Source: Levilactobacillus tongjiangensis
GTDB taxonomy: Bacteria > Bacillota > Bacilli > Lactobacillales > Lactobacillaceae
Assembly: GCF_003946345.1 (NCBI RefSeq)
Contig: NZ_RHNY01000009.1
Coordinates: forward strand, 62,001-126,000
Reading direction: 5' to 3'
DNA: 64,000 nucleotides
Position 1 is the first letter of the stretch. Each line of letters opens with the position of its first letter. A program made the translations under genes and the position numbers. Of the stretch, positions 26,664-35,886 are shown piece after piece. The notes beneath the pieces were generated by a model. The model had not been told where the DNA came from, did not search any database, and saw only the letters and a list, made by a program, of their open reading frames with translations.

Positions 26664-27668
26664 TTAGTGGAGCATGTCTTCCGTGTAGATGGTGTGATCA
26701 GACACGTGTTCAAAGAGCTCGTGCCCGTTACTGGTGTGGGTGTCGAGGAACATGCCTTGGCCGTCATTGATAACGTAGTATTTACCAGCGGCACTCTTCC
26801 CCAACATGACCAGCACGTCTTCACCGGGATGCAAGACCTCGCTGTCGGTAACGGCCATCTGTGTAGTTCCCCCCTGGGTGAAGGTGAGGGTGGTTCCAGC
26901 GGCGGCGCCCTTAAACTTGTCTGACACCTTTAACGTTTGGGTCGTATAGTAATTCTTAGGGGTCTGGTGGTGGCCAACACTCTTGGTGATGGTCCCTTCC
27001 ACAATGGTCCCGGCATCGTGAACCAGTCCCTCGACGCCATAAATATTGTTGGAATAGTCCTTAATGTGGTCGACGGAGAGCGATGGTTTGGCAGCGGAAG
27101 CCAGAGCTTTGCGCGTGGCGACGGGGGTGCTGTAGGCCTTCTTAACGCCACGAATATCAACGTTACGTAGCGGTTGGACCCGGTTAGCTGGATTCATCAC
27201 ACTAACGGAGCCCTTGGCGTTATGGCTGAGACCCAGAGCGTGACCCATTTCGTGAATAGCAACGTTAGTCCGTTGTTTCTTATTGTATTTGTACTTTTTC
27301 AGAACGGAGCGGTTCAGATACATGGCTGAACCGGTTTGGTGACCGGCCTTGTCAAAGGACATGCCGTTGTAAGCCATCCCGGTTGCGTTGATCCAGATGC
27401 CGGAAGCCTTGCTGACGGTCGTGGTAAACGTTCGCGACTTTTTATTCTTGGTCGCGGACCACTTGAAGGCCTTGGATTTATTCCAAGCCTTACGAGCGGC
27501 CGTCCAAATAGACCGGTAGTAAGCACTGGTCGATTTGTTATAGTAGGCGGCTTTCTTACTAGCGTAACGGTATTTGCTGATGGGTGTTGGATTCTTAGTG
27601 GCAGCGGCGGCTGGCAGACTAGTCAGCAGGACCAGACAACTGGCGAACAGGACGACGGATTTTCTCAT
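26664..27668 (-). CDS. Secreted matrixin-type zinc metalloprotease
   Basis: The 334-residue protein has a signal peptide (LFASCLVLLTSLPAAAA) and a metzincin zinc site HEMGHALGLSH (third His ligand) followed by the Met-turn SVMNP. That is the matrixin signature HExxHxxGxxH. A C-terminal region of about 130 residues (from ALASAAKPSLSV) has no family I recognise. AGGGG precedes the ATG. It should act outside the cell; its substrate is unknown. Confidence 0.88.
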   Translation of the reverse strand: MRKSVVLFASCLVLLTSLPAAAATKNPTPISKYRYASKKAAYYNKSTSAYYRSIWTAARKAWNKSKAFKWSATKNKKSRTFTTTVSKASGIWINATGMAYNGMSFDKAGHQTGSAMYLNRSVLKKYKYNKKQRTNVAIHEMGHALGLSHNAKGSVSVMNPANRVQPLRNVDIRGVKKAYSTPVATRKALASAAKPSLSVDHIKDYSNNIYGVEGLVHDAGTIVEGTITKSVGHHQTPKNYYTTQTLKVSDKFKGAAAGTTLTFTQGGTTQMAVTDSEVLHPGEDVLVMLGKSAAGKYYVINDGQGMFLDTHTSNGHELFEHVSDHTIYTEDMLH

Positions 27669-27791
27669 AGTGACGGTTCCCCTCTAAGCTGTGGGGATAG
27701 ACTAGTCGATAAAATAATTATCCGAGAAACAGTCCACTCCACTTATTTTTATTAAGCGTAGTCCCTGAGGTGGGAGCTTGTCCAGTCCAAA

Positions 27792-28019
27792 TCAACGCTT
27801 TAGACGCCCATTTTTCTGCTGATGATGGCGCCAAATGGTTTCGACCAACCAGGAGAGGAAGAAGATAATGTTATAGAGGGCAAAGACGATACTAATCTGC
27901 ACCACGTAGCGCGGCCAGAGAAAGTTGAGCAGCCAGACGATGCCGAAGGGTAACTCGAGAAAATCTAAGGTTCTAACCCAGCGTGAATAGGAATCAAGAA
28001 ATTTTGATGTAAATCGCAT
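27792..28019 (-). CDS. Small membrane protein, hypothetical
   Basis: The 75-residue protein has two hydrophobic segments (LPFGIVWLLNFLW and ISIVFALYNIIFFLSWLV) and a basic tail (HHQQKNGRLKR). AGGAGG lies 8 bases upstream of the ATG at 28019; a longer reading from 28115 lacks such a site. No family recognised. Confidence 0.6.
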   Translation of the reverse strand: MRFTSKFLDSYSRWVRTLDFLELPFGIVWLLNFLWPRYVVQISIVFALYNIIFFLSWLVETIWRHHQQKNGRLKR

Positions 28020-28129
28020 GATGGTGCCTCCTTTCAAAGACCAGTATAGACAGTATGAACGACTGAAAACAAATTTGGGAAGACGAAAAAAATCCGCTGA
28101 CCAACTAGTGGTCAACGGATAAGGTTACT

Positions 28130-28774
28130 TTAATGAGAAACTCTAAAGTTGTGGTATAAATGTGGCATGATGTGCTTGTCAGCGGCGGCAATGATGACGC
28201 CGTTAAAGATAATGGAGTATAACGTCCCCACGTTGACGGAGTAAATCTGCCGGGTGGCGATGTAACAAACAGCAATCATGATAATCGGTGGAATGAAGTC
28301 GACCAGCTGTGAAGCCGTGGCCCGCCCACCTAGATACATAAATCGCAGGATGTTCGACGTGTCATCGTTGGGGTGCATGATGAGGTTAGCCCGCTGATAG
28401 ATGGAAATGGAGCTAGCAAAGATGGTGACCCCTACGATGCTGAGGAGCATGCGCCAACCCAAGGAAAGGTCGGGAACCCCCCATTTGCCAAACATGGAAA
28501 CGAACACGTCAATGAAGTAACCGAAACAGGAAATGAAGGCCACCTCACCCACGAACCGGGGGATGTCGATCTGGTGAATCAGAATCTGATTCAAAAGCGC
28601 GCTCAGAACCCCGACGATGAGGAGGATGACCCCTACGTTGCCGTGAATCCAGTAAGCGATGTTAACGGCCGCCGCGGTCCAAATCCCACTCCCAGCGTTG
28701 GCTGAAACACTGAGGGCGTTGCCGAAGGCGTTTAAGACCAGGCCAATCAAGAGGGCGACGACCCGGTAAGACAT
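28130..28774 (-). CDS. YczE/YitT-like integral membrane protein
   Basis: The 214-residue protein has five hydrophobic segments and the YczE-family pattern: ALLIGLVLNAFGNALSVSANAGSGIWTAAAVNIAY near the start, DIPRFVGEVAFISCFGYFIDVF in the middle and GTLYSIIFNGVIIAA near the end. In Bacillus YczE affects antibiotic production, but the mechanism is unknown. No good ribosome-binding site is visible before the ATG, so the start is uncertain. Confidence 0.75.
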   Translation of the reverse strand: MSYRVVALLIGLVLNAFGNALSVSANAGSGIWTAAAVNIAYWIHGNVGVILLIVGVLSALLNQILIHQIDIPRFVGEVAFISCFGYFIDVFVSMFGKWGVPDLSLGWRMLLSIVGVTIFASSISIYQRANLIMHPNDDTSNILRFMYLGGRATASQLVDFIPPIIMIAVCYIATRQIYSVNVGTLYSIIFNGVIIAAADKHIMPHLYHNFRVSH

Positions 28775-28992
28775 GCGATTCTTCTGATGTTGCTGTTGGA
28801 TAACGCATCACCTCTGCAAGTTTCCGTTGCGGGTGTCATCCATATATGTAGGAAGTGTCGGTGAAGCAGGCTTACTGTGGCGGCTTCTGAGGGAGTTCAC
28901 GGTGATAAATCGCTACTGTTCAGTGAAAAAGCAACGTGTGAACTCACTATGAATAAACATGAGGTCAGCGGATATTTATTACCTCAGGGTAC

Positions 28993-29036
28993 AAAAAAAT
29001 CAGCAACCACGAAGTTAGCTTCGTGAAAGCTGATTA
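28993..29036 (-). terminator. Terminator of tRNA-Lys
   Basis: AATCAGC..CCACGAAG pairs with CTTCGTG..GCTGATT; on the minus strand a T run follows. Confidence 0.8.
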
Positions 29037-29044
29037 GTAAGTGA

Positions 29045-29117
29045 TGGGCAGTCAGGGGATCGAACCCTGGACCCACGGATTAAGAGTCCGTTGCTCTGCC
29101 AGCTGAGCTAACTGCCC
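29045..29117 (-). tRNA. tRNA-Lys (anticodon CTT)
   Basis: The 73-base minus-strand sequence folds as a complete tRNA. The acceptor is GGGCAGT / ACTGCCC with discriminator A, and the D arm contains AGCTCAGCTGGCAGAGC. The anticodon loop is CTCTTAA in an ACGGA / TCCGT stem, and the T arm is GGGTTCGATCCC. The anticodon CTT reads AAG (Lys). CCA is not encoded. Confidence 0.95.
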
Positions 29118-29733
29118 ATATCGGTTATGTCGTATGTCTTCCATATCAACGAGAACTATCATATCATGAGGATTAGGGGGGCGCAACCCTTTTTTCGAAA
29201 AAAGTTGATTTTTATTCAAAAAAATTGCAAATTTCATAATGACGAAGGAGCGAAAAATCCCGGTTTACCACGGTTATTTCTGAATCTAAAAAAGATTTCA
29301 GAATTTTGCGTTTTTTTTGAGATTAGGTCAAATATGCGTAACTTTAGGAAAGCTCACCACTAATCAGAGGGCAGTCTTTGTCAAAAAATTTAAAAATCTC
29401 GCAGATTTGCTAAGTAAGGGTCAATTATTGTTGAATTTAGCAGATAGCTCCTTGAAAATAACCGTTCTAAAATTATTTCCCAGTTTGTTTAGTTAATCAG
29501 TCGCGTGGTCAGCTGAGGATGACTGGCCATCTAAATTTGACGAAATAGAAATTAATCTTCGTAAAGAGATTGTCGTGAAAATGTTAAGAAGCCATTGATA
29601 GGCGAGATTGAAACCGCTGTCTTATTAGCCACCGGACAGCTAATAGACTAAACTAGCGTATATGTTCATTAGAAAAGTGTATTTCCCGGGAAATGACACG
29701 TTAAGGGAAGCTTAAATCCTTGATGTGCCTAGG
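29118..29733. other. Long gene-free stretch containing a Noc site
   Basis: AT-rich intergenic region of about 600 bases between tRNA-Lys and walR. No frame with a credible start was found. The clear element is the Noc-type site at 29681-29694. Confidence 0.6.
29681..29694. promoter_or_regulatory. Noc (nucleoid occlusion) binding site, perfect palindrome
   Basis: ATTTCCCGGGAAAT is identical to the Noc-binding consensus defined in Bacillus subtilis. It is the only copy I found in the window. Confidence 0.8.
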
Positions 29734-29762
29734 CTGAAAGAAACTTCATGATGTGTTATAAT
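29734..29762 (+). promoter_or_regulatory. walR operon promoter
   Basis: CTGAAA (29734-29739), a 17-base spacer and a perfect TATAAT (29757-29762) lie about 250 bases before walR. Confidence 0.65.
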
Positions 29763-29769
29763 TCAGTTA

Positions 29770-30000
29770 GCGTTGTTCTCTCGGCACCGGAAATATCTCG
29801 GGCCGTTCAACGTTACTTTTGAAAACATTTTGGGCCATCAGTTGTATGGTGGTCCGTTCTATCCTTGACTTTAAACGATGAACCAAACTGTACATTAAAA
29901 CGTAGTGGCCCCGTTGACGGTGGTAGTGTGACACCCAACGGCCGGCCTGCCGGCAATCCTGTAATTGCCGGATTCATTTGTATTTCCCTTTAAGGAGGAA
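29770..30000 (+). promoter_or_regulatory. Structured leader of the wal operon
   Basis: The long 5' leader carries a GTTG..CAAC hairpin (about 29914-29938) and a perfect CCGGCAAT / ATTGCCGG hairpin (29950-29971) followed by a T-rich stretch before the ribosome-binding site. It may modulate walR expression; no known class matches. Confidence 0.35.
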
Positions 30001-30009
30001 ATTTTTATT

Positions 30010-30726
30010 ATGCCTAAGAAAATTCTCGTTGTTGATGATGAAAAGCCGATTACTGATATTATGAAGTTTAACCTTGAAAAAGAGGGTTATGAAGTGGCCG
30101 TTGCCTACGATGGTGAGGCTGCTATTCAGCAGGTCGAAGAGGATAGCCCTGACTTGGTTATCTTAGATTTAATGTTGCCTAAGGTCGATGGCCTTGGTGT
30201 TGCCCGTGAAATTCGTCGGAAGCACGATATGCCAATCATTATGGTAACTGCTAAGGATTCTGAATTAGATAAGGTCGTTGGTCTGGAAGTTGGGGCTGAT
30301 GACTACGTGACTAAACCATTCTCTAACCGAGAATTGGTTGCTCGGGTGAAAGCTAACCTGCGTCGGCAGGATACTGTCGCTCACGCCCAGCCAGAAGAAC
30401 CAGAAAACCAAGATATTGAGATCGGTGATTTGACCATCCATCCTGAGGCTTATTCCGTTTCTAAGCGCGGTGCCAACATTGATCTGACCCACCGGGAGTT
30501 TGAATTACTCCATTACTTGGCCCAACACATTGGGCAAGTGATGACGCGGGAACACTTGCTACAAACGGTCTGGGGTTACGATTACTTTGGTGATGTCCGG
30601 ACCGTGGACGTTACTGTCCGCCGGCTCAGAGAAAAAATTGAAGATGCACCGAGCCACCCAACTTGGCTGGTAACGCGACGGGGTGTGGGGTACTACCTGC
30701 GCAACCCAGATTCAGACCAAGCTTAA
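30010..30726 (+). CDS. walR: Response regulator WalR
   Basis: This 238-residue OmpR-family regulator has a receiver domain ([15 protein letters not shown], phospho-acceptor Asp53 in LVILDLMLP, Lys in VTKPFSNRE) and a winged-helix DNA-binding domain ([35 protein letters not shown]). It is the essential regulator of cell-wall hydrolase genes in low-GC Gram-positive bacteria. TAAGGAGGA precedes the ATG at 30010. It heads the walRKHI operon. Confidence 0.97.
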   Translation: MPKKILVVDDEKPITDIMKFNLEKEGYEVAVAYDGEAAIQQVEEDSPDLVILDLMLPKVDGLGVAREIRRKHDMPIIMVTAKDSELDKVVGLEVGADDYVTKPFSNRELVARVKANLRRQDTVAHAQPEEPENQDIEIGDLTIHPEAYSVSKRGANIDLTHREFELLHYLAQHIGQVMTREHLLQTVWGYDYFGDVRTVDVTVRRLREKIEDAPSHPTWLVTRRGVGYYLRNPDSDQA

Positions 30727-30770
30727 GCTAGCGGCAACGCTAAATCTCGCATTGAGGAGTATGTGACTTC

Positions 30771-32627
30771 GTGAATAGTAAAATTAAATTTTTCCAGTCG
30801 ATTCACTTTAAAATCGCGCTGGTCTTCGCGCTACTCCTACTTTTAACGCTGGAGATCGTTGGTGCTGTATTTGTGCGCCAGTTGGAGCGGCAGAACTTAA
30901 ATACGTTTAAAGCCCAACAAGTCGTGCAAACTTATATTGGGAATCGGCTCTCAGATGAGCTGACAATGACGAACACCGTCAAGGGAAATAAGCAAATTAA
31001 ATCAACGTTGTCGGAAATCAATAATACCAACAACGCCCAGATTCGGGTCATCGATAACAAAGGGACCATTCGGGGAACCAATGAAGTCGACAACCAAGGG
31101 ATCGTTGGCCAAAAAACGACCGATAACAACATTAAAAACGCCATCTACAATAATCGCGATGTGGTGCGGACGACGTACAATTCACAGAACAATAGTCGGT
31201 ACTACACCACCATTACGCGGCTGATTCGAACCCAGGGAAATAACAGCGAATTAGTCGGGGTTATTTCAATGCGCTCAAGCTTAGACTCGGTCTATCAAAA
31301 TATCAATCAAATCACGTTGATTTACTTCTCAGCCACGTTTGTTGCGATTATTTTGGGCCTGGTCATGGCGATTATTATTTCGCGAGCCATTACCCGACCG
31401 ATTGATGAAATGAAGAAACAAACGCTACGAATCGCCCGTGGGGACTACTCTGGCCACGTCCACGTATATGGAAATGATGAACTAGGGCAATTAGCCAGTG
31501 CCGTCAATAACCTGTCCGTGCGGGTCGAAGAGGCTCAGGAATCCACTGAGTCTGAACGGCGTCGGCTGGACTCGGTGATGTCTCACATGACCGATGGCGT
31601 TATTGCCACCGATCGTCGGGGGAACGTCACGATTATTAACGAAACCGCCGGTAGCCTGCTCGACCAGGAGACGGACGATGCCGTGGGTAAGTCGATTCTG
31701 GACCTGCTCGATATTCGTGATGACTATACGTTGCGGGAACTCTTAGAGGACCCAGATGATTTGGTCTTGGACTTTTCAACGAAGGAACATGACCTGATCT
31801 TGCAAGCCTATTTCTCCCTGATTCAGCGGGAATCTGGCTTTATTTCCGGGTTAGTCTGTGTCCTACACGATGTCACCGAACAACAGAAGATCGATCAGGA
31901 CCGGAAGGAATTCGTTTCCAACGTGTCCCATGAATTACGGACGCCACTGACCAGTGTGCGGGCGTACATCGAATCACTGTCTGAAGGGGCCTGGAAGGAT
32001 CCCGAGGTGGCACCACAGTTCTTGAAGGTCACCCAAGAGGAAACTGATCGGATGATTCGGATGATCAATGACCTCTTAACGCTGTCACGGATGGACTCTG
32101 GAACGCAAAAGCTTGAACTCGAAATGGTTAACTTAAACGAACTCTTTAACTATGTGCTGGATCGCTTTGACATGATGTTGAAGCAAGACGACCAGCCTAA
32201 GAAGACGTACACTATCAAGCGGGACTTCACGAAGCGGGACCTCTGGGTCGAGATTGACACGGACCGGTTCACACAAGTGTTGGATAACTTGATGAATAAC
32301 GCGATTAAATATTCCCCAGACGGTGGTGTCGTAACGGCCCGCTTGCTGGAGACGCATAATAACGTGATTTTAAGCGTTTCTGACCAAGGGTTAGGGATTC
32401 CACGAGCAGATGTTCCACGCATTTTCGACCGGTTCTACCGGGTCGATAAGGCCCGTTCACGGGCCCAAGGTGGGAGTGGGCTCGGACTTGCGATTTCCCG
32501 TGAAGTTGTCCAAATGTTGGGCGGCCGAATCTGGGTCGATAGTCGTGAGGGCCGCGGCTCTACGTTCTACATTTCCTTGCCTTACAAGCCGTACGATGAG
32601 GAGGATCTCTGGGATGAAGATAACTAA
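30771..32627 (+). CDS. walK: Sensor histidine kinase WalK
   Basis: The 618-residue kinase has two membrane helices (about residues 15-35 and 182-205) around an extracellular domain. HAMP and PAS domains follow, then HisKA with His387 in FVSNVSHELRTPL, and HATPase_c with NLMNNAIKYSPDGG, DQGLGIP and GSGLGLAIS. It phosphorylates WalR in response to wall synthesis cues. It starts with GTG after GAGGAG. Its 3' end overlaps walH by 14 bases. Confidence 0.96.
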   Translation: MNSKIKFFQSIHFKIALVFALLLLLTLEIVGAVFVRQLERQNLNTFKAQQVVQTYIGNRLSDELTMTNTVKGNKQIKSTLSEINNTNNAQIRVIDNKGTIRGTNEVDNQGIVGQKTTDNNIKNAIYNNRDVVRTTYNSQNNSRYYTTITRLIRTQGNNSELVGVISMRSSLDSVYQNINQITLIYFSATFVAIILGLVMAIIISRAITRPIDEMKKQTLRIARGDYSGHVHVYGNDELGQLASAVNNLSVRVEEAQESTESERRRLDSVMSHMTDGVIATDRRGNVTIINETAGSLLDQETDDAVGKSILDLLDIRDDYTLRELLEDPDDLVLDFSTKEHDLILQAYFSLIQRESGFISGLVCVLHDVTEQQKIDQDRKEFVSNVSHELRTPLTSVRAYIESLSEGAWKDPEVAPQFLKVTQEETDRMIRMINDLLTLSRMDSGTQKLELEMVNLNELFNYVLDRFDMMLKQDDQPKKTYTIKRDFTKRDLWVEIDTDRFTQVLDNLMNNAIKYSPDGGVVTARLLETHNNVILSVSDQGLGIPRADVPRIFDRFYRVDKARSRAQGGSGLGLAISREVVQMLGGRIWVDSREGRGSTFYISLPYKPYDEEDLWDEDN

Positions 32628-33909
32628 AGCATTCTTACCACTCGGGCTTACCATCGCCGTAGTGATCAGTGTGGCGTTGTCCGCCATGATCTGGACGAAT
32701 CCGGCTCAGTACGAGCGTAACCGCCAGCGTAGCTCTAATACGCCCACGACCGAGTTAAATTCGCGGCCGAAGCAGGACGTTTATTTGCCAACGCAGGTGG
32801 TGTACACCAATGGTAGCGGCAATCAGGAACTGTTGAATAACCGGAAAGTTAATTTGACCACGGAGATTCGCGAGGCCCTGTCCAAATGGGACTTAGGGCG
32901 AATTCGCCGAGTCGATGTTAAGTCCCAAGCCGTTTATATGAAGTTTTTGACGACTAAGAGCAGCATTCTCTTGTCCTACGGGGCGCCGGTCAACGTTAAA
33001 CTGTTCAACACGGTGTTTAACAGTAACTTAGGGCGGTCCGCTACCCAATTTTCGCGGATCATGGTGCCACTGGACAATTCCAAGCACATCTACCTATTAG
33101 ACGATAAGGATCAGGAAGTCTACCAGGTGACCGTGAAGAAGGGGAACAACAAGCAGCTGAACAAGATTCTGAAGGAAAATCTCTTTCGAATCGACATTAA
33201 GATGCAGTGGCTCAACGGCTCGGCGGTACCGTACGTCATGAACAACGTGACCGTGCAATCCTACAGCTACTTGGTCAACCAACAGTCGACGGATTACTTT
33301 ACCACACGCCTCCTGAATAAGGGGGAGTCGACCAACGTTTCGGCCAAGAAAAACAAAGATAACACCATCTATAGCGATGGGGCGTCACAACAGCTGACCG
33401 TCTACCATAAGAAGGGGACGGCCCTGTATGAAGACTACAGCGCGTTGCAAGCGTCGCTGAGCTTTAGTCAGGCGCTGAATGCCAGCTATAGTGCTGTGAA
33501 GGCCGTGGGGATTCCAATGGAAAACCTGCGGTACTACGGGTACAACCACACGAACTCAACGGTCACGTACCGGAGTTTCGTTGAAGGGTTCCCCATTTTT
33601 AATCAGAGTAATTACGGGGCAGCACGGATTCAGATGCTGTCACAGGGTGTGCGGCGGTACTATTTCTCGCTGTACAGCTTGCAGGTCCCCGTACCAACCG
33701 ACAAGAAGTCCGTTTCGCTGCCTAGCACGCAGAGTGTGATTGACCAGCTAACGGCCGCCGGGTATAGTAAAAAGAAGATTACGACCGTGCAACTTGGGTA
33801 TCAGTGGCTGGCTTCGTCCTCATCAGATAAGGTCGTCAACCTGACGCCTACCTGGTACGTTTTCTACGACGGTAGCTGGAAGACGTATTCACAGATGTTG
33901 AAACAGTAA
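32614..33909 (+). CDS. walH: WalK-regulating membrane protein WalH (YycH)
   Basis: The 431-residue protein has one N-terminal membrane helix (AFLPLGLTIAVVISVALSAMIW) and an extracellular YycH domain. The ATG at 32614 overlaps the end of walK and has GAGGAGG upstream; a longer reading from 32410 merely shadows walK. Together with WalI it modulates WalK activity at the membrane (negative in Bacillus, positive in staphylococci). Confidence 0.93.
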   Translation: MKITKAFLPLGLTIAVVISVALSAMIWTNPAQYERNRQRSSNTPTTELNSRPKQDVYLPTQVVYTNGSGNQELLNNRKVNLTTEIREALSKWDLGRIRRVDVKSQAVYMKFLTTKSSILLSYGAPVNVKLFNTVFNSNLGRSATQFSRIMVPLDNSKHIYLLDDKDQEVYQVTVKKGNNKQLNKILKENLFRIDIKMQWLNGSAVPYVMNNVTVQSYSYLVNQQSTDYFTTRLLNKGESTNVSAKKNKDNTIYSDGASQQLTVYHKKGTALYEDYSALQASLSFSQALNASYSAVKAVGIPMENLRYYGYNHTNSTVTYRSFVEGFPIFNQSNYGAARIQMLSQGVRRYYFSLYSLQVPVPTDKKSVSLPSTQSVIDQLTAAGYSKKKITTVQLGYQWLASSSSDKVVNLTPTWYVFYDGSWKTYSQMLKQ

Positions 33910-33935
33910 GTCGCTAAAAAGGAGGGTGGTTTGGC

Positions 33936-34793
33936 ATGGATTTCCGCCGCATCGAATGGTTATTCCTAGTCGCGTTCATTGTCATTGATATTTTCTTGTT
34001 CGTTGCCTTTCAACGAGATACATCCGGGCAAACGGAGACGGCCTCGACACGTTCGGCGGATAGCGATGCCACCATCGTCAAAGAAATGCGGTCCGACGAT
34101 ATCACCTTTAAGACGCCGTCGAAGGCCAGTAGCGAAGGCTACTACATTTCAACCAGTAACGACAGCAGTGTTAAAAATATGCTGACGACGCTGAGTGATC
34201 AAACGGTCCTGTACCACGATGACGGCACGGTTGCGTCGACGTTTAAGACGCCCATTACGGGTGTTGATACCAAGCATCCGGATAAGACGCTGGATACCGT
34301 GGTCAATAACGGGGCCATGATTTTGAACGGGACAAATTACTTCTATAACAAGCAGTTGTCCAGTCAAAACACCGTGGTCTACACGCAACACGTGGCGGAC
34401 GGGCAGATTTACTCGCGGTATGGTGAAATTCGCTTTAGCCTGACCAACGATGGCACGGTGACCGGCTACACGCAGGGTTACCTGTCAGACGTATCGACCT
34501 TACGTGAAAAGACGGAAACCATTTCCGAGCGGAAGGCGCTGATCTGGTTGTATCAGTACAATCAGATTTCGAATAACACCAAGATCGTGTGGACCAAGCT
34601 GGCGTACACCCGTTACTTCACTTTGAAGAACAGCAGCGTGTACATTCCGACCTGGGTCATTGCGGTCAAGGCCAACAGCGGGAACAACGCCGGGGTCTTA
34701 CAGCTGAAACACGTCAACGCGTTCACGGGAGCCATCTTGACCAACGACAGTAACGTGAAGACGGTCAGTGGGACCACGTCAACGAGTGATTAA
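33936..34793 (+). CDS. walI: WalK-regulating membrane protein WalI (YycI)
   Basis: The 285-residue protein begins MDFRRIEWLFLVAFIVIDIFLFVAFQ, the characteristic YycI N-terminal helix. An extracellular YycI domain follows, ending with the conserved FTGAIL segment. AAGGAGGG precedes the ATG. It closes the operon and partners WalH. Confidence 0.93.
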   Translation: MDFRRIEWLFLVAFIVIDIFLFVAFQRDTSGQTETASTRSADSDATIVKEMRSDDITFKTPSKASSEGYYISTSNDSSVKNMLTTLSDQTVLYHDDGTVASTFKTPITGVDTKHPDKTLDTVVNNGAMILNGTNYFYNKQLSSQNTVVYTQHVADGQIYSRYGEIRFSLTNDGTVTGYTQGYLSDVSTLREKTETISERKALIWLYQYNQISNNTKIVWTKLAYTRYFTLKNSSVYIPTWVIAVKANSGNNAGVLQLKHVNAFTGAILTNDSNVKTVSGTTSTSD

Positions 34794-34808
34794 ACGCATG
34801 ATGAATCG

Positions 34809-34837
34809 GGGGGCGGCCAGCTGGTTGCCCTTTTTTA
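34809..34837 (+). terminator. Terminator after walI
   Basis: GGGCGGCCAG / CTGGTTGCCC is followed by TTTTTT. Confidence 0.8.
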
Positions 34838-34914
34838 CTTGGTAGCGGACGGCGTTAGTTACAAAGCCGGCCAGATGCGGTATGATAACGGTATTGAATT
34901 TAAGGAGAGGTCGA

Positions 34915-35739
34915 ATGGACTTGCGGACAGAAACAACAGCAGATAACTTACGCATCAGTATTCTTTCCAGTGGGAGCACGGGTAACGTAGCCTACGTGGA
35001 GAGCCCTAACGAGAAGATTATGATTGACGCGGGACTGAGTGGTAAGAAAATTGAAAAATTAATGGGCGACATTGACCGCAACATGAGCGATGTCAACGCC
35101 CTCCTGGTAACGCATGAACATTCCGATCACCGCCAGGCCGTGGGTATTTTGGCGCGGCGGTATGAACAACTGAACGTGTACGCCAACCAGGGGACTTGGG
35201 ATGCCATGTCTTCCAAGATTGGTGAGGTCGATTTGGCTCAGAAGCATATGTTTGCGCCAGATACGGTTCAGACGTTTGGGGACATCGACGTGGAGAGCTT
35301 CTCCGTGTCCCACGATGCCGCTGAACCTCAATTCTACGCCATCCACTACCACGGCAAGACCTTCGTCATCCTGACCGATACCGGCTACGTCTCCGAGCAC
35401 GTGGAGGGCGTTATCAAGGACGCCGACGCCTATCTGTTGGAGTGTAACCACGACGTAGAGATGCTGCGGATGGGTGAGTACTCGTGGCCACTGAAGCAAC
35501 GGATCTTGGGTGACAAGGGGCACCTCTCTAATGAGGAAGGTGCCGACGCTCTGATGGACGTACTGGGTAACCGGACCAAGAAGATTTATCTGGGCCACCG
35601 GAGTCTGCACAATAACATGCAGTCGCTGTGTCACTTGACGGTCGCCTCCATGATGGAGAACCGCGACTTCGGTGTGGGTCACGACTTCCAGTTGATCGAT
35701 ACCAACCCCGAGGAAGCCACGCCCTTAGTCGCTTTATAG
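34915..35739 (+). CDS. walJ: MBL-fold hydrolase WalJ (YycJ/VicX)
   Basis: The 274-residue metallo-beta-lactamase-fold protein has ILSSGSTGNVAYVES near the start and the metal motif THEHSDHRQAVG. Further conserved stretches are DTGYVSEHVEG, LLECNHDVEML, GHLSNEEGA and YLGHRSLHNN. It is the usual companion of the wal operon and is linked to cell division and DNA replication coordination. The ATG at 34915 has AAGGAGAGG upstream. A weak promoter (TTACAA-16-TATGAT) lies just before it. Confidence 0.93.
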   Translation: MDLRTETTADNLRISILSSGSTGNVAYVESPNEKIMIDAGLSGKKIEKLMGDIDRNMSDVNALLVTHEHSDHRQAVGILARRYEQLNVYANQGTWDAMSSKIGEVDLAQKHMFAPDTVQTFGDIDVESFSVSHDAAEPQFYAIHYHGKTFVILTDTGYVSEHVEGVIKDADAYLLECNHDVEMLRMGEYSWPLKQRILGDKGHLSNEEGADALMDVLGNRTKKIYLGHRSLHNNMQSLCHLTVASMMENRDFGVGHDFQLIDTNPEEATPLVAL

Positions 35740-35886
35740 GTTAAGAAAGCGTAAATTTTAGGACTTGTGCATGAAATTATCAAAAAAAATTCACACTCAC
35801 TCGCTATGATTAAGTTTATAAAATAAGCGGTTGAAGGTATTTTTCAACTGACGGATAAGGGAGGGTTCGCGCGTTAGCGCAATGTG

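Noticed and set aside
29127-29363. 78-codon plus-strand frame after tRNA-Lys
   Set aside because: No ribosome-binding site, low-complexity Phe/Lys-rich product and overlap with the expected upstream region of the minus-strand tRNA; probably chance.
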